Made by a program: the position numbers and the translations under genes. The notes beneath the pieces were generated by a model. It ran no database searches. It worked only from the letters and a program-made list of their open reading frames with translations, and had not been told where the DNA came from. A stretch of DNA of 64,000 nucleotides from Evansella sp. AB-P1 (GTDB taxonomy: Bacteria > Bacillota > Bacilli > Bacillales > Salisediminibacteriaceae), in NCBI RefSeq assembly GCF_029688925.1, contig NZ_JARUKY010000010.1:62001-126000 (forward strand), written 5' to 3'. Within the stretch, counting starts at the first letter, position 1. Every line of letters starts with the position of its first letter. Positions 1-9,800 of this stretch are shown piece by piece.

Positions 1-79
1 CAACATCTATTAATTTTAGTTTTTCTTTTGCTTCACGTCTAGCCTTAGCCATATGTCCTGGATACCACTGTATTGACAC
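1..79 (-). CDS. rbgA: Ribosome biogenesis GTPase RbgA (YlqF), N-terminal fragment
   Basis: Only the first 26 codons are inside the window; the gene runs off the left edge. The peptide starts (M)[20 protein letters not shown], the typical start of the circularly permuted GTPase RbgA/YlqF, which acts late in 50S subunit assembly. The start is a GTG at 79-77. Its Shine-Dalgarno GGAGG (92-88) overlaps the lepB stop codon, so the two genes are probably cotranscribed and coupled. In B. subtilis ylqF directly follows rplS; here lepB lies between them. The GTPase motifs are outside the window, so identity rests on the N-terminus and the position. Confidence 0.85.
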   Translation of the reverse strand, partial: MSIQWYPGHMAKARREAKEKLKLIDV

Positions 80-91
80 TATGAATACCTC

Positions 92-637
92 CTAGTTAAC
101 GATACGTAATTCAGAGAATGGCCAAAAGACGAAATTTGCCTTTCCCACAACCTCTTCATATGGAATTAATCCAATATGACGACTATCTTTACTATGTTGT
201 CGGTTATCACCTAAAACAAATACATGACCTTCAGGAATTTCATTATAAGGTATTGTATCTTCTAGATGAAAATCTGCTGTATACGGAAGTCTCGATGCAT
301 TTTCCTTATATTCATCTAAATAAGGTTCCTCAACCGGTTCCCCGTTAATATATAAAATATCATTTTCATAATATAATGTGTCCCCAGGAAGACCAATTAC
401 TCGTTTAATATAATCTTTGTTTTGTGGAGCATGAAATACAATAATATCGAATCGATCTGGCTCCCCAATGGTGTAACCTATCTTATTTACTATCATGCGA
501 TCATTATGTTCCAAAGTAGGCATCATCGACTGCCCATCTACTATAATTGGCGCAAATAAGAAATAGCGAATAATGATAGCGAGTAATAGAGCAACTGCCA
601 CCGCTTTAATCCATTCCCATGATTCCACTTTTGTCAT
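92..637 (-). CDS. lepB: Signal peptidase I (SipS/LepB type)
   Basis: Membrane serine protease that removes signal peptides from exported preproteins on the outer face of the membrane. The protein has 181 residues, the usual length of Bacillus SipS-type enzymes. One N-terminal membrane segment (about residues 10-30) is followed by the box B motif with the catalytic Ser37 (GQSMMPT). The catalytic Lys78 is in DYIKRVIGLPGD, and the GDNR...SKDSR box lies near residues 142-152. All catalytic elements are intact. The start ATG at 637 has a GGAGGGAG ribosome site. It sits between rplS and rbgA, 13 bases from the latter. The exact paralogue (SipS, SipT and so on) cannot be told from sequence alone. 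Confidence 0.95.
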   Translation of the reverse strand: MTKVESWEWIKAVAVALLLAIIIRYFLFAPIIVDGQSMMPTLEHNDRMIVNKIGYTIGEPDRFDIIVFHAPQNKDYIKRVIGLPGDTLYYENDILYINGEPVEEPYLDEYKENASRLPYTADFHLEDTIPYNEIPEGHVFVLGDNRQHSKDSRHIGLIPYEEVVGKANFVFWPFSELRIVN

Positions 638-911
638 TTAGGCTTCTCCCTCCAGCTTAAAGAAAATTTGTTACGATTATTTCTATTTATAGGCTCCATG
701 TAAATAGCTTACCGTTTGTTGCAACTTACACCATCCTAAAAACACTCTTCTTGATTTCTATCCATTTTATCATATTATATCGGGATATATACTACATAAA
801 TGAATAGAATTGATATGGATTTTTCAGAATAAAATTAACGCCTATTATATTTTTTAGTATGTACGAAAGGGAGTATCTCCGTGAAGGTTATATATACACT
901 TCAAAAATATG
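638..911. other. Intergenic region lepB-rplS
   Basis: A gap of just over 300 bases between lepB and the end of rplS, AT-rich. On the minus strand it must hold the lepB promoter. TATAAT-like hexamers are present around 768-785 (minus strand), but I cannot pair them with a good -35 at normal spacing. The right end carries the rplS terminator, listed separately. I see no RNA gene or short ORF with a ribosome site. Confidence 0.5.
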
Positions 912-940
912 AAAAAGAGAGCTTGTAACAAGCCCCCTTT
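905..940 (-). terminator. Intrinsic terminator of rplS
   Basis: On the minus strand a 12-bp stem (AAAGGGGGCTTG with CAAGCTCTCTTT, including G-U pairs) closes a TTA loop and runs into a T-rich tract. It begins 15 bases after the rplS stop codon. Confidence 0.8.
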
Positions 941-954
941 GAAGTAAAAATTGA

Positions 955-1296
955 TTATCTTTCTTTAATACGAGCTGCTTTACCACGACGTTCACGTAAG
1001 TAATAAAGCTTAGCACGACGTACTTTACCACGACGAGCCACTTCAATCTTATCAAGACGTGGTGAATGTACTGGGAATGTACGTTCAACACCAACACCAT
1101 AAGATATCTTACGAACAGTGAATGTTTCACTGATTCCAGAACCTTTAATCTTAATTACTACACCTTCGAACACCTGGACACGTTCACGAGTACCCTCAAC
1201 AACCTTAACGTGTACACGTAATGTATCTCCAGGACGGAAATCTGGAAGATCAGTTTTCAATTGCTCTTTCGTAATATCACGAATAATTTGTTCCAT
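955..1296 (-). CDS. rplS: 50S ribosomal protein L19
   Basis: Ribosomal protein at the 30S-50S interface. The 113 residues match the whole L19 family, with the conserved core [16 protein letters not shown] and the basic C-terminal part [19 protein letters not shown]. The start ATG at 1296 has a strong GGAGG (spacer about 8). The gene is last in the rpsP...trmD-rplS block, but has its own promoter and structured leader in the trmD-rplS gap and its own terminator. It is therefore at least partly a separate unit, as expected if L19 autoregulates. Confidence 0.97.
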   Translation of the reverse strand: MEQIIRDITKEQLKTDLPDFRPGDTLRVHVKVVEGTRERVQVFEGVVIKIKGSGISETFTVRKISYGVGVERTFPVHSPRLDKIEVARRGKVRRAKLYYLRERRGKAARIKER

Positions 1297-1309
1297 TCTG
1301 TTCGCCTCC

Positions 1310-1377
1310 TTTCCCTCCAGACATTCATGTCACTTTGAGGACAGCGGAATATCTTGATAAAGTGACTAAAAGCCACA
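1310..1377 (-). promoter_or_regulatory. Probable L19 ribosomal protein leader
   Basis: Between the predicted rplS transcription start (about 1377) and its ribosome site, the minus strand holds a perfect 8-bp stem, GTCACTTT (1366-1359) with AAAGTGAC (1336-1329), around a 22-base loop. A putative L19 autoregulatory leader is a known RNA family upstream of rplS in Bacilli. Position and size fit, but I have not matched the family's covariance model. Confidence 0.6.
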
Positions 1378-1383
1378 AAATTT

Positions 1384-1412
1384 ATAATACCATAGCTAAA
1401 GGACGATCACAA
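1384..1412 (-). promoter_or_regulatory. Sigma-A promoter of rplS
   Basis: Minus strand: TTGTGA (1412-1407), 17-base spacer ending in TGG (extended -10), TATTAT (1389-1384). It lies just downstream of the trmD stop and would start transcription at about 1377, upstream of the L19 leader hairpin. Confidence 0.65.
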
Positions 1413-1415
1413 CTA

Positions 1416-2159
1416 CTATTCAGTAGATTTCTTTAATTGTTGAATAAATTGTTCATCCTCTTTTGATAATTGAAGTTGATTCAATAAATCTGGACGGCGT
1501 TCAAAGGTTCTCTTTAGAGATTGCTCACGACGCCACTTTTCAATCCGTTGATGGTGACCTGATAACAACACTTCTGGTACTTCATATTCTAAAAATTTGG
1601 AAGGTCGGGTGTAATGAGGGTATTCTAATAGACCAGTACTATACGAATCCGTAATGGCTGATGTATCATTTCCGAGAGCACCAGGTAGTAGCCTCGTAAC
1701 GCTATCAGCAATAACCATAGCTCCTATTTCACCACCAGTGAGCACAAAATCACCAATAGATATTTCATCTGTCACAAGATATTCACGAATTCTTTCATCG
1801 TAGCCTTCATAATGCCCACAAATGAGAATGAGATGATCTTCTTTAGCCAATTCTTCCGCTTTTTTTTGATCAAACCGTCCTCCCTGAGGACATAAAAGAA
1901 TGACTCGTGAAGACTTTTTACTCTCTTCTCCTAGCTTAGTTGCTTTAACAGCATCGAAAACAGGTTGAGGTGTTAATACCATACCACCTCCCCCTCCATA
2001 AGGGTAATCGTCTACACGATTATGCTTGTCCTTTGTATAATCTCGAAAATTAACCACATCATATTCTACAATACCCTTATTTTGAGCTTGTTTTAATATT
2101 GAACTTTGAAAAACACCTGAAAACATCTCTGGAAATAATGTTAATACAGAGATCTTCAT
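1416..2159 (-). CDS. trmD: tRNA (guanine-N1-)-methyltransferase
   Basis: SPOUT-class methyltransferase that makes m1G37 in tRNAs with a G at position 36, preventing +1 frameshifting. The 247 residues are full length. The N-terminal [12 protein letters not shown] and the deep-knot segment [20 protein letters not shown] (about residues 130-150) are characteristic, as is the RPDLL near the C-terminus. The ATG start overlaps the rimM stop by four bases (ATGA), so translation is probably coupled. Confidence 0.97.
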   Translation of the reverse strand: MKISVLTLFPEMFSGVFQSSILKQAQNKGIVEYDVVNFRDYTKDKHNRVDDYPYGGGGGMVLTPQPVFDAVKATKLGEESKKSSRVILLCPQGGRFDQKKAEELAKEDHLILICGHYEGYDERIREYLVTDEISIGDFVLTGGEIGAMVIADSVTRLLPGALGNDTSAITDSYSTGLLEYPHYTRPSKFLEYEVPEVLLSGHHQRIEKWRREQSLKRTFERRPDLLNQLQLSKEDEQFIQQLKKSTE

Positions 2160-2683
2160 TCATCAATCAACCCTTCCATTGGATGAATGATCACCTTCTG
2201 ATCTTTCTTATTTACTTTCTTTACAACATCAGATATATATGGAATAAGGATGTCTTTTCCCTTTTCCTTCCTTTGTACGACCCAAACATCATTAGCTCCA
2301 GGGGATAATATTTCTTTTACTTTCCCTAACTCCTCCCCTGTATCTGTGAGAACAGTCATACCAATAATATCGCGATAGTAAAACTCACCTTCATCTAACT
2401 GATCGTTCAAGGAGTTTTCATGAATCTGCAATAACTGACCTTTAAATTGCTCAACGTCATTTACGTTGGTGTACCCTTTAAATGTGAGTAAGTCAAATTG
2501 TTTATGTTGGCGCCAAGACATAATCTCTAAAGGAAATCTTTCACCCTTGTTCGTTAGGACATAGAGGGTATTTCCAATAGCATAGCGTTCTTCTGGAAAA
2601 TCCGTTCGAGAAATTACTCGGATTTCACCATGAATACCATGAGTATTCACTATCTTTCCCACATTAAGCCAATCATTCGTCAT
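2156..2683 (-). CDS. rimM: 16S rRNA processing protein RimM
   Basis: Maturation factor of the 30S head that binds ribosomal protein S19. The chosen start is ATG at 2683 ([20 protein letters not shown]), which has AAGGAGG eight bases upstream; a longer reading frame exists but lacks a ribosome site. This gives 175 residues, normal for RimM. The N-terminal beta-barrel domain with GEIRV is followed by a C-terminal PRC barrel ([27 protein letters not shown]). It overlaps the 3' end of ylqD by 11 bases and the trmD start by four. Confidence 0.95.
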   Translation of the reverse strand: MTNDWLNVGKIVNTHGIHGEIRVISRTDFPEERYAIGNTLYVLTNKGERFPLEIMSWRQHKQFDLLTFKGYTNVNDVEQFKGQLLQIHENSLNDQLDEGEFYYRDIIGMTVLTDTGEELGKVKEILSPGANDVWVVQRKEKGKDILIPYISDVVKKVNKKDQKVIIHPMEGLIDE

Positions 2684-3092
2684 CTTCCATGCCTCCTTGA
2701 CGAAGTTCAAAAACAACACCATCTTTAATTACAATTTCCGTACCCTTCATTATTTCTTCCCAATTATCGCCTTCTTCAACCGTCTCAATCATCTGAATTG
2801 TTCCCTCACGAACTTCAGCACCTAACGCTAACTCATCTAATTGACCAAGTTTTAGCTCTAATTGTCTTAATCGGTCCTTCCTTCTACTTACTTCCCGTTT
2901 AAAGCTCTCTTTTAATGAAGTTTGATAATTTAAATTATTTTTATTTTCTTTTAGCTTTTTATGTAGAACGAATTCTAGTTGTTGAATCTCTTTGTTTAGT
3001 TGATACTGTTTACTCAAAAATTGTTCCTTTAGCCTCGTTTTACTTTTTTCTGTGAGAATCTGTTTAACAACTACTTTTTTTATAATTTCCAA
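2673..3092 (-). CDS. ylqD: YlqD family protein
   Basis: Conserved Bacillaceae protein of unknown function, always between the KH protein KhpA and rimM. The start is a TTG at 3092 with GGAGGTG upstream, giving 139 residues beginning (M)[17 protein letters not shown]. An ATG further upstream has no ribosome site. A long charged stretch (about residues 20-85) looks like a coiled coil, followed by a small beta-rich end ([18 protein letters not shown]). It overlaps the rimM start. Position suggests a role around ribosome assembly, but nothing shows a mechanism. Confidence 0.85.
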   Translation of the reverse strand: MEIIKKVVVKQILTEKSKTRLKEQFLSKQYQLNKEIQQLEFVLHKKLKENKNNLNYQTSLKESFKREVSRRKDRLRQLELKLGQLDELALGAEVREGTIQMIETVEEGDNWEEIMKGTEIVIKDGVVFELRQGGMEDDE

Positions 3093-3264
3093 GTTTTTCA
3101 CCTCCGTTTTAATGTAGCGGTTATGATTTCTATAGCAAATCAATTATTTATTTCATCATTATTAAAACATTGTTTAGTGTGTTTCCAACATACAATGACT
3201 CCATTGCCACTATAGGTTCGTGAATCCCTTTACACACCTGTAGTTTCTCTCTTCATAGCTAAAA

Positions 3265-3303
3265 ATATATATGGAAAAAGGGAGAGGAATTCCCTCACCC
3301 TTT
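3265..3303 (-). terminator. Intrinsic terminator after khpA
   Basis: Minus strand: AAAGGGTGAGG pairs with CCTCTCCCTTT across a GAATT loop (one mismatch), followed by a short T run. It overlaps the khpA stop codon and separates rpsP-khpA from ylqD-rimM-trmD. Confidence 0.75.
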
Positions 3304-3529
3304 ACCCAATTTCTAAATTAATACGTTTGTCTTTGTTGGCTCCTGCTGCGTTAACAACAGAACGTATCGCTTTAGCGATACGACCCTGCTTGCCAATTAC
3401 TTTCCCCATATCATCCGCGTGTACTTCAAGCTTTAGCGTAAGAGATCTACCGTCTTCCACTTCAGTCACACGAACATCATCTGGATGATCTACAAGAGCC
3501 TTTGCAATTGATTCCACGAGTTCTTTCAA
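3302..3529 (-). CDS. khpA: KH-domain RNA-binding protein KhpA (YlqC)
   Basis: Small single-KH-domain RNA-binding protein that, in Gram-positive bacteria, pairs with KhpB/EloR and affects cell elongation and division. The GxxG loop is seen as MGKVIGKQGRIAKAI. I prefer the TTG start at 3529 (75 residues, (M)KELVESIAKALVDHPDDV) because GAGGGTG lies six bases upstream. A GTG three codons earlier would overlap that ribosome site. It follows rpsP closely and ends in a terminator, so rpsP-khpA looks like a two-gene unit. Confidence 0.9.
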   Translation of the reverse strand: MKELVESIAKALVDHPDDVRVTEVEDGRSLTLKLEVHADDMGKVIGKQGRIAKAIRSVVNAAGANKDKRINLEIG

Positions 3530-3568
3530 GACACTCACCCTCTATGGGTTATTTCCACACGAAGCACA

Positions 3569-3841
3569 TTACTTAACATTCTTCGCATTGTGAAGCTTTT
3601 CCATTAAGCCTGCTTTTGAGAACAAGTTTCGAACTGTGTCAGAAGGCTTTGCACCATCTAACATCCATTTCAACGCTTTTTCTTCATCTACGTTAAATTC
3701 CACTGGGTTTTTCAATGGATTGTAAATTCCAAGCTCTTCAATAAAACGACCATCACGTGGAGAACGCGAGTTAGCTACCACTACACGATAGAAAGGAGAT
3801 TTATTAGCTCCCATACGCTTTAAACGAATTTTAACTGCCAT
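3569..3841 (-). CDS. rpsP: 30S ribosomal protein S16
   Basis: Ribosomal protein of the 30S body, needed for subunit assembly. The start is ATG at 3841 ([19 protein letters not shown]), with GGAGGTG six bases upstream, giving 90 residues as usual. Conserved blocks [22 protein letters not shown] and [12 protein letters not shown] are present in full. khpA follows after about 40 bases. A promoter candidate lies directly upstream, after the ffh gene. Confidence 0.97.
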   Translation of the reverse strand: MAVKIRLKRMGANKSPFYRVVVANSRSPRDGRFIEELGIYNPLKNPVEFNVDEEKALKWMLDGAKPSDTVRNLFSKAGLMEKLHNAKNVK

Positions 3842-3877
3842 GTGTTTCACCTCCAAATATCATTCACACAATTAAGT

Positions 3878-3906
3878 ATATTATCATAAACTTTACAAAG
3901 GTACAA
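3878..3906 (-). promoter_or_regulatory. Candidate sigma-A promoter of rpsP-khpA
   Basis: Minus strand: TTGTAC (3906-3901), 17-base spacer, TAATAT (3883-3878), about 40 bases before the rpsP start. The -10 matches only four of six consensus bases, so this is tentative. Confidence 0.4.
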
Positions 3907-3962
3907 CCCCAGTAAAGTAAAAAAACTTTACACATGAATTTTTATTGATAAATCCGTAATTT

Positions 3963-5315
3963 TTACATAAACGGAAGATTAAAGCCACCTTTTTTCTTCT
4001 TACCTTTTCCTTTTTGCATCCCAGACATTTGCTTCATCATCTTTTTCATTTCCCCAAACTGCTTAATCAGACGGTTAACCTCTTGTACAGAGGTACCACT
4101 ACCTTTAGCAATTCGACGTCGGCGACTTGCATTTAAAAGAGATGGATCTTGTTTTTCAGCCTTTGTCATAGACTGAACAATCGCTTCAATATGCCCAAGC
4201 TGTTTATCATCCACTTGCACATTTTTTAAGCCCTTCATTTTCCCAGCACCAGGCATCATGTTTAATAATTCATCTAAAGGACCCATACTTTTCACCTGAT
4301 TTAATTGCTCTAAAAAATCGTCGAATGTAAGATCATTCGTACGCATTTTACGTTCTAGCTCTTTCGCTTTTTCCTCATCAACAGATGACTGCGCTTTTTC
4401 TATTAAGGTAAGGACATCACCCATCCCTAAAATTCGAGATGCCATTCTCTCAGGATGAAACGGTTCAAGTGCATCAACCTTTTCACCCATACCTGCAAAC
4501 TTAATAGGGGTATCGGTGACAGCTTTAACTGAAAGTGCCGCCCCTCCACGTGTATCTCCATCGAGCTTTGTTAAAACGACACCTGTAATACCAAGGCGTT
4601 CGTTAAAACTTTCTGCAACATTAACTGCATCTTGACCTGTCATAGCGTCCACTACGAGTAGAATTTCATCAGGTTTTGTTAATTCCTTAATTTCCTCTAA
4701 TTCCTTCATGAGATCTTCATCTACGTGAAGACGACCTGCAGTATCAATTAGCACATAGTCATGATGATCCTCTTTTGCCTTATCCATTGCATTCTTCGCA
4801 ATTTCAACAGGACTTACTTTATCTCCCATTGAAAAAACCGGCATATCCAATTGCTTCCCAAGTGTTTCTAACTGTTTAATAGCTGCAGGGCGATAGATAT
4901 CTGCTGCAACCATTAACGGTTGACGATTTTGCTTTTTACGCAGATAGTTAGCAAGCTTGCCAGTTGTTGTTGTTTTACCTGCCCCTTGTAACCCTACCAT
5001 CATAACAACGGTTGGCGGTTTAGTAGAAACAGCAATTTTGCTTTGTTCGCCACCCATAAGTGCTGTAAGTTCTTCATTTACAACCTTAATAACTTGTTGT
5101 CCAGGAGTAAGACTTTGGAGCACTTCTTGCCCTATTGCACGTTCCTTTACTTTTGCAATAAATTCTTTAACAACCTTAAAATTTACATCAGCTTCAAGTA
5201 GCGCAAGACGAACCTCTCGCATCATTTCCTTTACATCCGCTTCAGAAACTTTTCCTTTTCCACGAATTTTATTTAACGTCCCTTGAAGCCGTTCAGCTAA
5301 ACCTTCAAATGCCAT
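3963..5315 (-). CDS. ffh: Signal recognition particle protein Ffh
   Basis: SRP54 GTPase that binds 4.5S/scRNA and delivers nascent membrane and secretory proteins to FtsY. The 450 residues contain the N domain (1-90), the G domain with P-loop GLQGAGKT (about 108-115), DTAGR and TKLDGDTRGG, and the methionine-rich M domain (about 300-450) with SGTSVQEVNRLIKQF. It ends in a lysine/glycine-rich tail. The start ATG at 5315 has AGGGGGC. ylxM lies 12 bases upstream and shares the promoter at 5701-5729. Confidence 0.98.
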   Translation of the reverse strand: MAFEGLAERLQGTLNKIRGKGKVSEADVKEMMREVRLALLEADVNFKVVKEFIAKVKERAIGQEVLQSLTPGQQVIKVVNEELTALMGGEQSKIAVSTKPPTVVMMVGLQGAGKTTTTGKLANYLRKKQNRQPLMVAADIYRPAAIKQLETLGKQLDMPVFSMGDKVSPVEIAKNAMDKAKEDHHDYVLIDTAGRLHVDEDLMKELEEIKELTKPDEILLVVDAMTGQDAVNVAESFNERLGITGVVLTKLDGDTRGGAALSVKAVTDTPIKFAGMGEKVDALEPFHPERMASRILGMGDVLTLIEKAQSSVDEEKAKELERKMRTNDLTFDDFLEQLNQVKSMGPLDELLNMMPGAGKMKGLKNVQVDDKQLGHIEAIVQSMTKAEKQDPSLLNASRRRRIAKGSGTSVQEVNRLIKQFGEMKKMMKQMSGMQKGKGKKKKGGFNLPFM

Positions 5316-5327
5316 TGATTTTGCCCC

Positions 5328-5657
5328 CTATTCCAGATTCTCGAGAGATTCAATGAGCTCGATCATTTTATCGGGACTTCCATTCTCTTTTACAACTGAT
5401 TTCAATTGATGAAGTAATTGTTGACGTTCACCATACCGATTGAAAAGCAAAAGTTTATTCTCGTATTCCTCTAACAAAGTCTCTGTACGCTTAATATTAT
5501 CATAAACTGCTTGACGGCTCACATGGAAATGGTCAGCAATCTCCCCTAACGATAAGTCATCTAGATAATACATCACCATGTATTGATTTTGCTTTTCCGT
5601 TAGAAGCTGTTGATAAAAATCGTATAAATAATTCATACGGATCGTTTTTTCAATCAA
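5328..5657 (-). CDS. ylxM: YlxM/p13-like putative DNA-binding protein
   Basis: Small helix-turn-helix protein of the UPF0122 family, usually encoded directly before ffh and thought to regulate or interact with the SRP pathway. The HTH is [22 protein letters not shown] (about residues 32-53). I chose the TTG at 5657 ((M)[13 protein letters not shown], 109 residues), preceded by AAGGCGGTG. That fits the family length of about 110; the longer frame upstream overlaps the promoter. Confidence 0.9.
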   Translation of the reverse strand: MIEKTIRMNYLYDFYQQLLTEKQNQYMVMYYLDDLSLGEIADHFHVSRQAVYDNIKRTETLLEEYENKLLLFNRYGERQQLLHQLKSVVKENGSPDKMIELIESLENLE

Positions 5658-5700
5658 GAGGAACACCGCCTTGTTAAGGTGTTTTACTTTACAATAACTA

Positions 5701-5729
5701 ATCATATAAGAGAATCGAAAGACTGTCAA
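5701..5729 (-). promoter_or_regulatory. Sigma-A promoter of ylxM-ffh
   Basis: Minus strand: perfect -35 TTGACA (5729-5724), exactly 17 bases, then TATGAT (5706-5701). The start would be near 5694, giving a short leader before the ylxM ribosome site. It lies after ftsY, so ylxM-ffh can be expressed apart from smc-ftsY. Confidence 0.85.
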
Positions 5730-5764
5730 GTTTTTATCTTGTCAAACGAAAGCGGAAGGCGCCG

Positions 5765-6763
5765 TTATTCCCCTGCTGCTTCTTCTGCTTTTTCAAGGAC
5801 GTCTGCAAATAATCCGTGAACGTATTGATCGGCTTGAAACTCTTGTAAATCATCCATTCCTTCTCCAAGACCTACATATTTAACAGGTATATCTAATTCG
5901 TGACGTATCGCAAGAACAATACCACCTTTAGCAGTTCCATCAAGCTTTGTTAATACAATACCGGAAACGTCAGTAGCTTGACCAAACGTCTTTGCTTGAC
6001 TCATAGCATTTTGTCCAGTTGTGGCATCAAGAACTAGTAAAACCTCATGTGGGGCATCTGGTATTTCACGAGTAATAACCTTTTTAACCTTTTCTAGCTC
6101 TTTCATTAAATTTACTTTATTTTGTAATCTTCCTGCAGTATCACATAATAAAATATCTGCATTACGTGATTTAGCAGATTGAATGGCATCGAACATAACA
6201 GCAGCAGGATCTGAACCAGCATGCTGTTTTATGACATCAACCCCAACTCGTTCCCCCCATACTTCTAGCTGTTCGATAGCACCTGCTCGAAAGGTATCAC
6301 CTGCTGCAAGTAAAACATTTTTACCATCTTCCTTAAATTTATGAGCCATCTTCCCAATTGTTGTCGTCTTTCCTACACCATTAACGCCAACAAATAGAAT
6401 AACAGTTAACCCATCTTCCTGCATATTCAACTTTGTTTCTTCTTCTGATTTTTGTAGTAGCTCTGCTAATTTTTCAGAAATAACAGGTTGAATATCTACA
6501 GCATCACTAATATTTCTCGTACGTGCTTCATCTTTTAATTCATCAATAAGTTCCATTACTGTATGGACACCTACATCTGCGGAAATCAATATGTCTTCTA
6601 GCTCCTCAAAAAATTCTTCATCTACCTTACGATAATTTTTTACTAGATCATTTACTTTTCCTACGAAAGAATCTCTCGTCTTCGTTAATCCATCTTTAAA
6701 TTTTTCCGTTACGCTATCCGTTTGGTGAGTAATTTTTTCCTTTAACTTTTTAAAAAAGCTCAT
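5765..6763 (-). CDS. ftsY: Signal recognition particle receptor FtsY
   Basis: Membrane-associated SRP receptor GTPase, partner of Ffh. The 332 residues carry a short charged N-terminal region (the acidic A domain is minimal, as in Bacilli), the N domain (about 30-110), and the G domain with P-loop [18 protein letters not shown] and [10 protein letters not shown]. The ATG start at 6763 has GGAGG. It follows smc by 126 bases and precedes ylxM-ffh, so the SRP pathway genes are adjacent. Confidence 0.98.
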   Translation of the reverse strand: MSFFKKLKEKITHQTDSVTEKFKDGLTKTRDSFVGKVNDLVKNYRKVDEEFFEELEDILISADVGVHTVMELIDELKDEARTRNISDAVDIQPVISEKLAELLQKSEEETKLNMQEDGLTVILFVGVNGVGKTTTIGKMAHKFKEDGKNVLLAAGDTFRAGAIEQLEVWGERVGVDVIKQHAGSDPAAVMFDAIQSAKSRNADILLCDTAGRLQNKVNLMKELEKVKKVITREIPDAPHEVLLVLDATTGQNAMSQAKTFGQATDVSGIVLTKLDGTAKGGIVLAIRHELDIPVKYVGLGEGMDDLQEFQADQYVHGLFADVLEKAEEAAGE

Positions 6764-6889
6764 TATAATTCCTCCAACATCTCTCTTTTATATGATAATA
6801 GCTAAGGCAAAACCTATTATAGCTATAACCATTCATTACACCCTACTGACCTTATATCACTATGGTACAAGTGCCTCATCACATTTAAC

Positions 6890-9800
6890 TTATTTCATAC
6901 CTACTAGTTTTTCACTTTCTTCTAAGCGAACAGACATGAGCTTAGACACACCAGACTCTTGCATCGTTACTCCATAAAGGACATCAGCTTCCTCCATTGT
7001 CCCTTTTCGGTGAGTGACAACGATAAATTGAGTTTCATGACTAAAATCCTTTAAATACTGTGCAAAACGAACGACATTTGCCTCATCCAATGCTGCTTCT
7101 ACTTCATCAAGAACACAGAACGGAACAGGACGAACCTTTAAAATAGCAAATAGTAAGGCGATGGCAGTAAGAGCTCTTTCCCCACCAGATAAAAGAGCAA
7201 GGTGCTGCAGTTTTTTACCTGGAGGCTGCGCAATAATATCGACACCTGTATTTAGTAAATCTTCAGGATTAGACAATAGTAAGTCTGCTTGCCCTCCACC
7301 AAAAAGTTCTTTAAATACAACATGAAAATGTACTTGAATTTGATCAAAAGTTTCTTTAAAACGTTTCGTCATTTCCCCATCCATTTCCGAAATAACTTGG
7401 TGAAGGGTTTCTTTTGCTTCCTCTAAATCTTCCTTTTGCTCTAACAAGAAATTATAGCGATCCTTTACCCGATCATATTCTTCTATTGCACCAACATTTA
7501 CAACTCCTAATTCTTCTATAGCCATTTTGATAAGCTTCACATTTTTCTTTGCTTCAATTAACTCTGTCTGTAAAGGGTATTGATGCTTGGCCGCTTCAAA
7601 AGATAATTCATACTCTCCTTCAAGCTTATTTAAACGGTTGTCTAAATCCACATCCAGACGATTAACCTTTACTTCTGTTTCATGTAATGTTGTAGAAGTA
7701 AATTTTAACTGTCTCTTATGCTCCTTCAACTCCCGTTCGCCATCGTCATGCTCTTGCTGGAGCAATAAGCGTTCAGAACGACGTTTTGAAATAAGGTTAA
7801 TGGTACGATCTTTTTCATTTCGTTTATTTTCGATTAAATAATCAATGGAATCAGCATCCTCTGATTGAGATGACATGTCCTTTTCAAGCTGATAGAATTC
7901 ATTTTCTTTTACTGAATGATTATTAGATATTTGTTCAAATGCATCCTTTAATCGGCTAAAAGTTGCTTCTGCATAATGAAGCTGCTCTTCTTCTTTTGCT
8001 AATTGAATTTTTAATTCAGTTATTTCTGTGGACAAGGAATCCTTTGTGGATTTTTCCTCTTCCTGCTGTTTGGACAAGGTTTCTATTTCCCTTTCTAATA
8101 GCTTGATTTTTTCATCACACTCATCAGCAGCTTCGATTAAGGCTTGTTTTCTATTTTGCCGTTCTTGAACTTCTGCTTCAAATTCATTTTTTTCTAAATC
8201 AAAAATCTTCAAACGTTCGTCAACATTATTTTTTGCAAGCTCTAATTCATTTACTATTGATTTTTTCTTTTGTTCTTTTTCACGGATTAATTCTCCCTCG
8301 TTCTGAAGCTTTTTCATCTCGGATTGGAGATTACCAAGCTCTTCTTTTAAACCTGAAACATCTAATTGAAGTTTATCTGTTTCTCCTTCTAGCTTTTCTA
8401 GCTTTTCACTTACTCTTTCTAACTCTTGCTGTCTACCTAGTATTTGACTCTGTTTTTGCTTAATGCTTCCACCTGTCATTGCCCCTCCAGGGTTAATAAC
8501 ATCACCTTCTAGAGTTACAATTCTAAATCGATAACGTACCTTTCGTGCAATAAGATTGGCAGCCTTCATATCCGTTGCAATAATAATATTGCCTAATAAA
8601 TGTGCAAAAATATTTTCATACTTCGTCTCATATTTAACAAGATTTTTTGCTACACCGACGAAGCCTACTTGCTCCTTCGCTTCAGCAACATCATTCATGT
8701 GGATATTCCTTGGCCTGATCACATCCATTGGTAAAAATGTTGCACGACCAAGACGTCTTTCCTTTAAAAATTCAATCCCTTTTCTTCCTGTCTTTTCATC
8801 CTCAACAACAACATGCTGTTGGGCTGCTCCTAAAGCAATGTCGATAGCTATTTGATGATTAGGTGAAATTTCAATTAATTCTGCAACAGCACCTTTAATT
8901 CCTGGAAATTGGCGATCACGTTCCTTTAGTATTTCCTTTACCCCTTGGAAGAAGCCTGAATAATCATTTTGTAACTCCTCAAGTACCTCTTTTCGAGATT
9001 TAAATTGCTGCACGTGTCTTATTGCCTCATATAGTAATGACTGTTTCTTCCCATATTCCCCCTCTTTACTTTCAAACAAATTCTTTTTTTCATGGTATAA
9101 TTCTAATTTTCTATCAATGGTCGATTTTTGATCGTTCCATTCTCGAAGGGCTACATCAAGCTTCTCTAAAATATCATGACGCTTACGAATAAGGTCGCTA
9201 TTATCATCTTCTTGTCGCGATTGCTTTTCTTGTTGTTTTTGAATCTGTTCATCAAGATAACGAATTTCATTTTTATGTGATGCTTTTTCGTTCATCCATT
9301 CAATATAATCGGATTTTAGTTGCTCAATCCGTTCTGCTGTATTCTGTTCTAGAACACTCATACGTTCCTCTTGTTTACTTAACGTATCTCTCGTTTCGTT
9401 AACCTTTTTATTCTGCTCTAGTAGAACGGTCTCTTGTTCCTTCAATTCAATATGAAGTTGTTCCTTTTCCTTTTTTAATCTTGAAAGCTCTTCAATAAAT
9501 TGATCCCTATGCTGTTCAAAATTTTTCTTACGTTCTTTCCATACTTCTCGTTGACCTTCTTGCTTCTCTAGATCTTCTGTTGTTTTCAATAAGATGTTTT
9601 GAAGATCATTAATAGACTCGTCCACCGTATGCATATCAGATCTTAATCTTTCAATATTTGCTTCATATTGTTTCACAGTTGCTTGAATTCCACTTTCATG
9701 GTCTTGAAGAGATTCTAGCTTTTCCTTTTCCTCAATCCACGTTTCATGAAGCTGTTCAATTTCTTTAACAAGAACGCCAACTTCAAATTCCTTTAATTCT

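Noticed and set aside
888-1130. 80-codon minus-strand ORF overlapping rplS
   Set aside because: Out-of-frame shadow of rplS that runs through its terminator.
4957-5286. 109-codon plus-strand ORF
   Set aside because: Antisense to the highly conserved ffh NG domain; shadow frame.
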